6,518 nucleotides of DNA from Anaerolineales bacterium. GTDB lineage: Bacteria; Chloroflexota; Anaerolineae; Anaerolineales; Villigracilaceae. Both the position numbers and the translations under genes were made by a program. Position 1 is the stretch's first letter, and the number at the start of each line of letters is the position of its first letter. Below, piece after piece: positions 5,803-6,518 of the stretch. The notes under the pieces were generated by a model. That model did no database searches and was not told the origin of the DNA. It saw only the letters and a list, made by a program, of their open reading frames with translations. The stretch lies in the NCBI GenBank assembly GCA_025056515.1, contig JANWWB010000307.1, positions 1 to 6,518 on the forward strand. The letters run 5' to 3'.

Positions 5803-6518
5803 TTAGGCTTTTCCAAGTACCATAGCCAGCAAGGCCATGCGAACATATAGGCCGTATTCCATCTGGCGGAAGTAGGCGGCACGGGGATCGTCGTCAAAGG
5901 TTGGGTCGATCTCACCAACACGCGGGAAGGGATGCATGACAATCATGTCCTTCTTGGCGCGTTGCATAATCTCCGGCGTGATAATGTAAGACCCCTTTAC
6001 TTTTTCATATTCTTCTATATTCTCAAAGCGCTCCTTCTGGACTCGCGTTACGTAAAGCACATCGGTCTCGGACAGTACCTCATCCAGCGTGGTGTATTCT
6101 GCTTGCGGGACGCCACGCTGGCCCACGTAGTCCATCACGTCGCGCGGCATACGCAAGATTTCGGGTGAGACGTAGTTGATTTTGACATGGTAGAGCGCCA
6201 AAAGGCGTGCCAGCGAGTGGACGGTGCGTCCATACTTCAAATCGCCCAGCATCGTGATGGTCAATCCGTCCACCACGCCCACGCCTAGTTCTTCGAAGAT
6301 CGTGAAGAGATCGAGCAGTGCCTGTGTAGGATGTTCACCCACACCGTCACCGGCATTGATGACCGGTTTGCGCGCAGCGCGGGCAGCAATCTCCGCCGAG
6401 CCGGTCTCAGGGTGGCGCAAGACGATGACATCCGCGTAGCATTCCAGCGTGCGCACGGTATCGGGCAGTGATTCGCCCTTAGCCACAGAAGAATACTTCA
6501 CTTCGTTGATCGGGATGA
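5803..6518 (-). CDS. pyrB: Aspartate carbamoyltransferase catalytic subunit, N-terminus outside window
   Basis: PyrB condenses carbamoyl phosphate and aspartate to N-carbamoyl-aspartate, the committed step. About 237 C-terminal residues are visible and the frame runs off the window edge ([20 protein letters not shown]), so about 70 residues, including the STRTR carbamoyl-phosphate loop, are missing. The GTG at 6501 is internal, not the start. Seen motifs are the AKGESLPDT loop, whose Lys serves the neighbouring subunit's active site; [55 protein letters not shown]; and [12 protein letters not shown]. These cover the carbamoyl-phosphate and aspartate sites known from E. coli PyrB, and [17 protein letters not shown] is the normal end. 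No pyrI or pyrC follows; pyrF does. The product is intact where visible. As the first gene seen, it probably lies nearest the operon promoter, beyond the right edge. Confidence 0.95.
   Translation of the reverse strand, partial: IPINEVKYSSVAKGESLPDTVRTLECYADVIVLRHPETGSAEIAARAARKPVINAGDGVGEHPTQALLDLFTIFEELGVGVVDGLTITMLGDLKYGRTVHSLARLLALYHVKINYVSPEILRMPRDVMDYVGQRGVPQAEYTTLDEVLSETDVLYVTRVQKERFENIEEYEKVKGSYIITPEIMQRAKKDMIVMHPFPRVGEIDPTFDDDPRAAYFRQMEYGLYVRMALLAMVLGKA

Overview
The window holds most of a de novo pyrimidine (UMP) biosynthesis cluster on the minus strand, facing one plus-strand gene at the left edge. In transcription order (right to left) it reads: pyrB (5' end outside the window), pyrF, an ArsB/NhaD-type permease, pyrE, a frameshifted remnant of a YdeI/DUF1905-type gene, a small four-helix membrane protein, and pyrD. 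The plus-strand gene encodes a PD40/TolB-like beta-propeller protein. It ends only 8 bases from the pyrD stop, so the two transcripts converge.

The organism looks like a bacterium of moderately high GC. A class 2 (quinone-linked) PyrD, a group-2 OMP decarboxylase with a DAKRGD motif, scattered pyr genes interleaved with membrane proteins, and a PD40 protein next door would fit Chloroflexota (Anaerolineae-like). This assignment is inference from protein style and repeat style, not a database match.

The pathway steps covered are carbamoyl-aspartate synthesis (PyrB), dihydroorotate oxidation (PyrD), orotate phosphoribosylation (PyrE) and OMP decarboxylation (PyrF). Carbamoyl phosphate synthase (carAB) and dihydroorotase (pyrC) are not here. 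Spacing is tight: permease to pyrE 11 bases, pyrE to remnant gene a 4-base ATGA overlap, membrane protein to pyrD an 8-base overlap. One operon is therefore likely. Its promoter and any leader would lie to the right of the window.

The most unusual aspect is a set of short palindromic or repeat-like insertions in this operon. An in-frame extra segment of about 30 residues, built on an 11-bp hairpin, interrupts pyrD just before its GVNLGKNKDTP motif. A second in-frame extra segment of about 22 residues, built on a 21-nt imperfect hairpin, interrupts pyrF. A perfect 15-bp inverted repeat fills the pyrB-pyrF gap, and a GTCAA-rich repeat fills the pyrF-permease gap. Both genes that start just after such elements (pyrF, permease) lack a clear Shine-Dalgarno sequence. 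The pattern resembles Rickettsia palindromic elements, which can insert in frame into housekeeping genes, but with different sequences. The second notable point is a permease between pyrF and pyrE, a candidate carrier for a pyrimidine-pathway anion.
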